From assembly GCA_947258805.1 (NCBI GenBank), contig CAMYJV010000129.1, positions 1-13,322 on the forward strand: a DNA stretch of 13,322 nucleotides. Reading direction: 5' to 3'. The DNA is from an uncultured Gammaproteobacteria bacterium (GTDB taxonomy: Bacteria; Pseudomonadota; Gammaproteobacteria; GCA-2729495). Shown here piece after piece: positions 13,121-13,322 of this stretch (its first letter is position 1; every line of letters begins with the position of its first letter). A program made the translations under genes and the position numbers. The notes below the pieces were generated by a model that was not told the DNA's origin, made no database searches, and saw only the letters and a list, made by a program, of their open reading frames with translations.

Positions 13121-13322
13121 ATGAAAGAGGGCGCGCTGTCCGGGTTCCGCATCTGTGATTTCACCGGCCAGCTGGCCGGGGCCGGTGCGACCAAGTGGCT
13201 GGCGTCCTTCGGCGCCGAGGTGATTCGCATCGAAGATCCCGTGCGGCAGGGTCGCTGGGACATTCTGCGGGGGATGGAGCCCTTCGTTGACGAGCGTCGC
13301 GGCGTCGACATGGGCGGCGGCT
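13121..13322 (+). CDS. CaiB/BaiF-type (class III) CoA transferase, 5' part only
   Basis: The first 67 residues of a family III CoA transferase, cut by the window end. The N-terminal block is typical: LSGFRICDFTGQLAGAGATK, then WLASFGAEVIRIEDPVRQGRWD. This is the 'G.r(V)lD......a.P....LadlGAeVIkiE' pattern that begins these proteins of about 400 residues. They move CoA between acyl-CoA donors and carboxylic acids, often in activation of aromatic, bile-acid or carnitine-like substrates. ATG 13121 has a strong ribosome site (GGGGAGGGG, about 4 nt upstream). It is divergent from the alpha/beta hydrolase. The catalytic Asp lies beyond the window. It fits the general CoA-ester catabolism theme with the acyl-CoA dehydrogenase at the other end. 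Confidence 0.88.
   Translation, partial: MKEGALSGFRICDFTGQLAGAGATKWLASFGAEVIRIEDPVRQGRWDILRGMEPFVDERRGVDMGGG

Noticed and set aside
11871..13124. Long rightward open frame (417 codons) opposite the alpha/beta hydrolase
   Set aside because: Antisense to a gene with intact catalytic motifs; its translation is His/Val/Gly-rich with no domain.
12229..13311. Long leftward open frame (360 codons) over the hydrolase and CoA transferase starts
   Set aside because: Out of frame with the hydrolase, and it runs through the tandem repeat and antisense to the CoA transferase; Arg/Ser-rich translation.

Overview
The window is about 13.3 kb of GC-rich, densely coded bacterial DNA with codon use strongly biased to G/C in the third position. 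The gene content (MhpA-type flavin hydroxylase, extradiol dioxygenase, Rieske oxygenase, acyl-CoA dehydrogenase, CaiB-type CoA transferase, bacterial CDP-archaeol synthase homologue, proteobacterial-style PanD) suggests a heterotrophic proteobacterium, most likely a high-GC gammaproteobacterium with aromatic or alicyclic catabolism. This assignment is inferred from gene style only. No rRNA, tRNA, CRISPR array, transposase or phage gene was seen.

Region 1 (1-5342) is a divergent catabolic cluster. Leftward run an extradiol-type dioxygenase (2104-3012), a fumarylacetoacetate-hydrolase-family enzyme (1126-2004) and an acyl-CoA dehydrogenase cut by the window edge (1-1029). Rightward run a TetR regulator (3106-3777) and, 2 nt later, an MhpA-like FAD hydroxylase (3780-5342). 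The 93-bp divergent spacer holds a perfect 7-bp inverted repeat inside nested outer repeats, overlapping a good leftward sigma70-type promoter. The likely chemistry is ring hydroxylation, meta-cleavage, then hydrolysis or isomerisation of the ring-fission product, with acyl-CoA oxidation downstream, under TetR control.

Region 2 (5383-7879) holds a lone panD (aspartate decarboxylase) with its own promoter, a cupin protein, and an alanine/glycine:cation symporter gene broken by a frameshift near 7462. The longest cupin reading frame meets the symporter start head to head.

Region 3 (7920-10276) holds a single-component Rieske oxygenase alpha subunit preceded by an 8-bp inverted repeat, convergent with an SDR enzyme that carries the NFY..ED signature of the progesterone 5-beta-reductase/iridoid synthase (PRISE) group. 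No ferredoxin or reductase partner is encoded here.

Region 4 (10277-13322) holds a spacer with three copies of a 12-bp element at exact 25-bp spacing, a small membrane CDP-archaeol synthase homologue, a coupled pair (epoxide-hydrolase-like alpha/beta hydrolase and calcineurin-like metallophosphoesterase), a spacer with a 14-bp tandem repeat, and the start of a CaiB/BaiF CoA transferase.

No intergenic stretch exceeds 300 bp; the longest are 12945-13120 and 10277-10448. I did not find a wholly new system. The best leads are the 25-bp-phased repeats, the composite operator of the catabolic cluster, and the PRISE/Rieske pairing.
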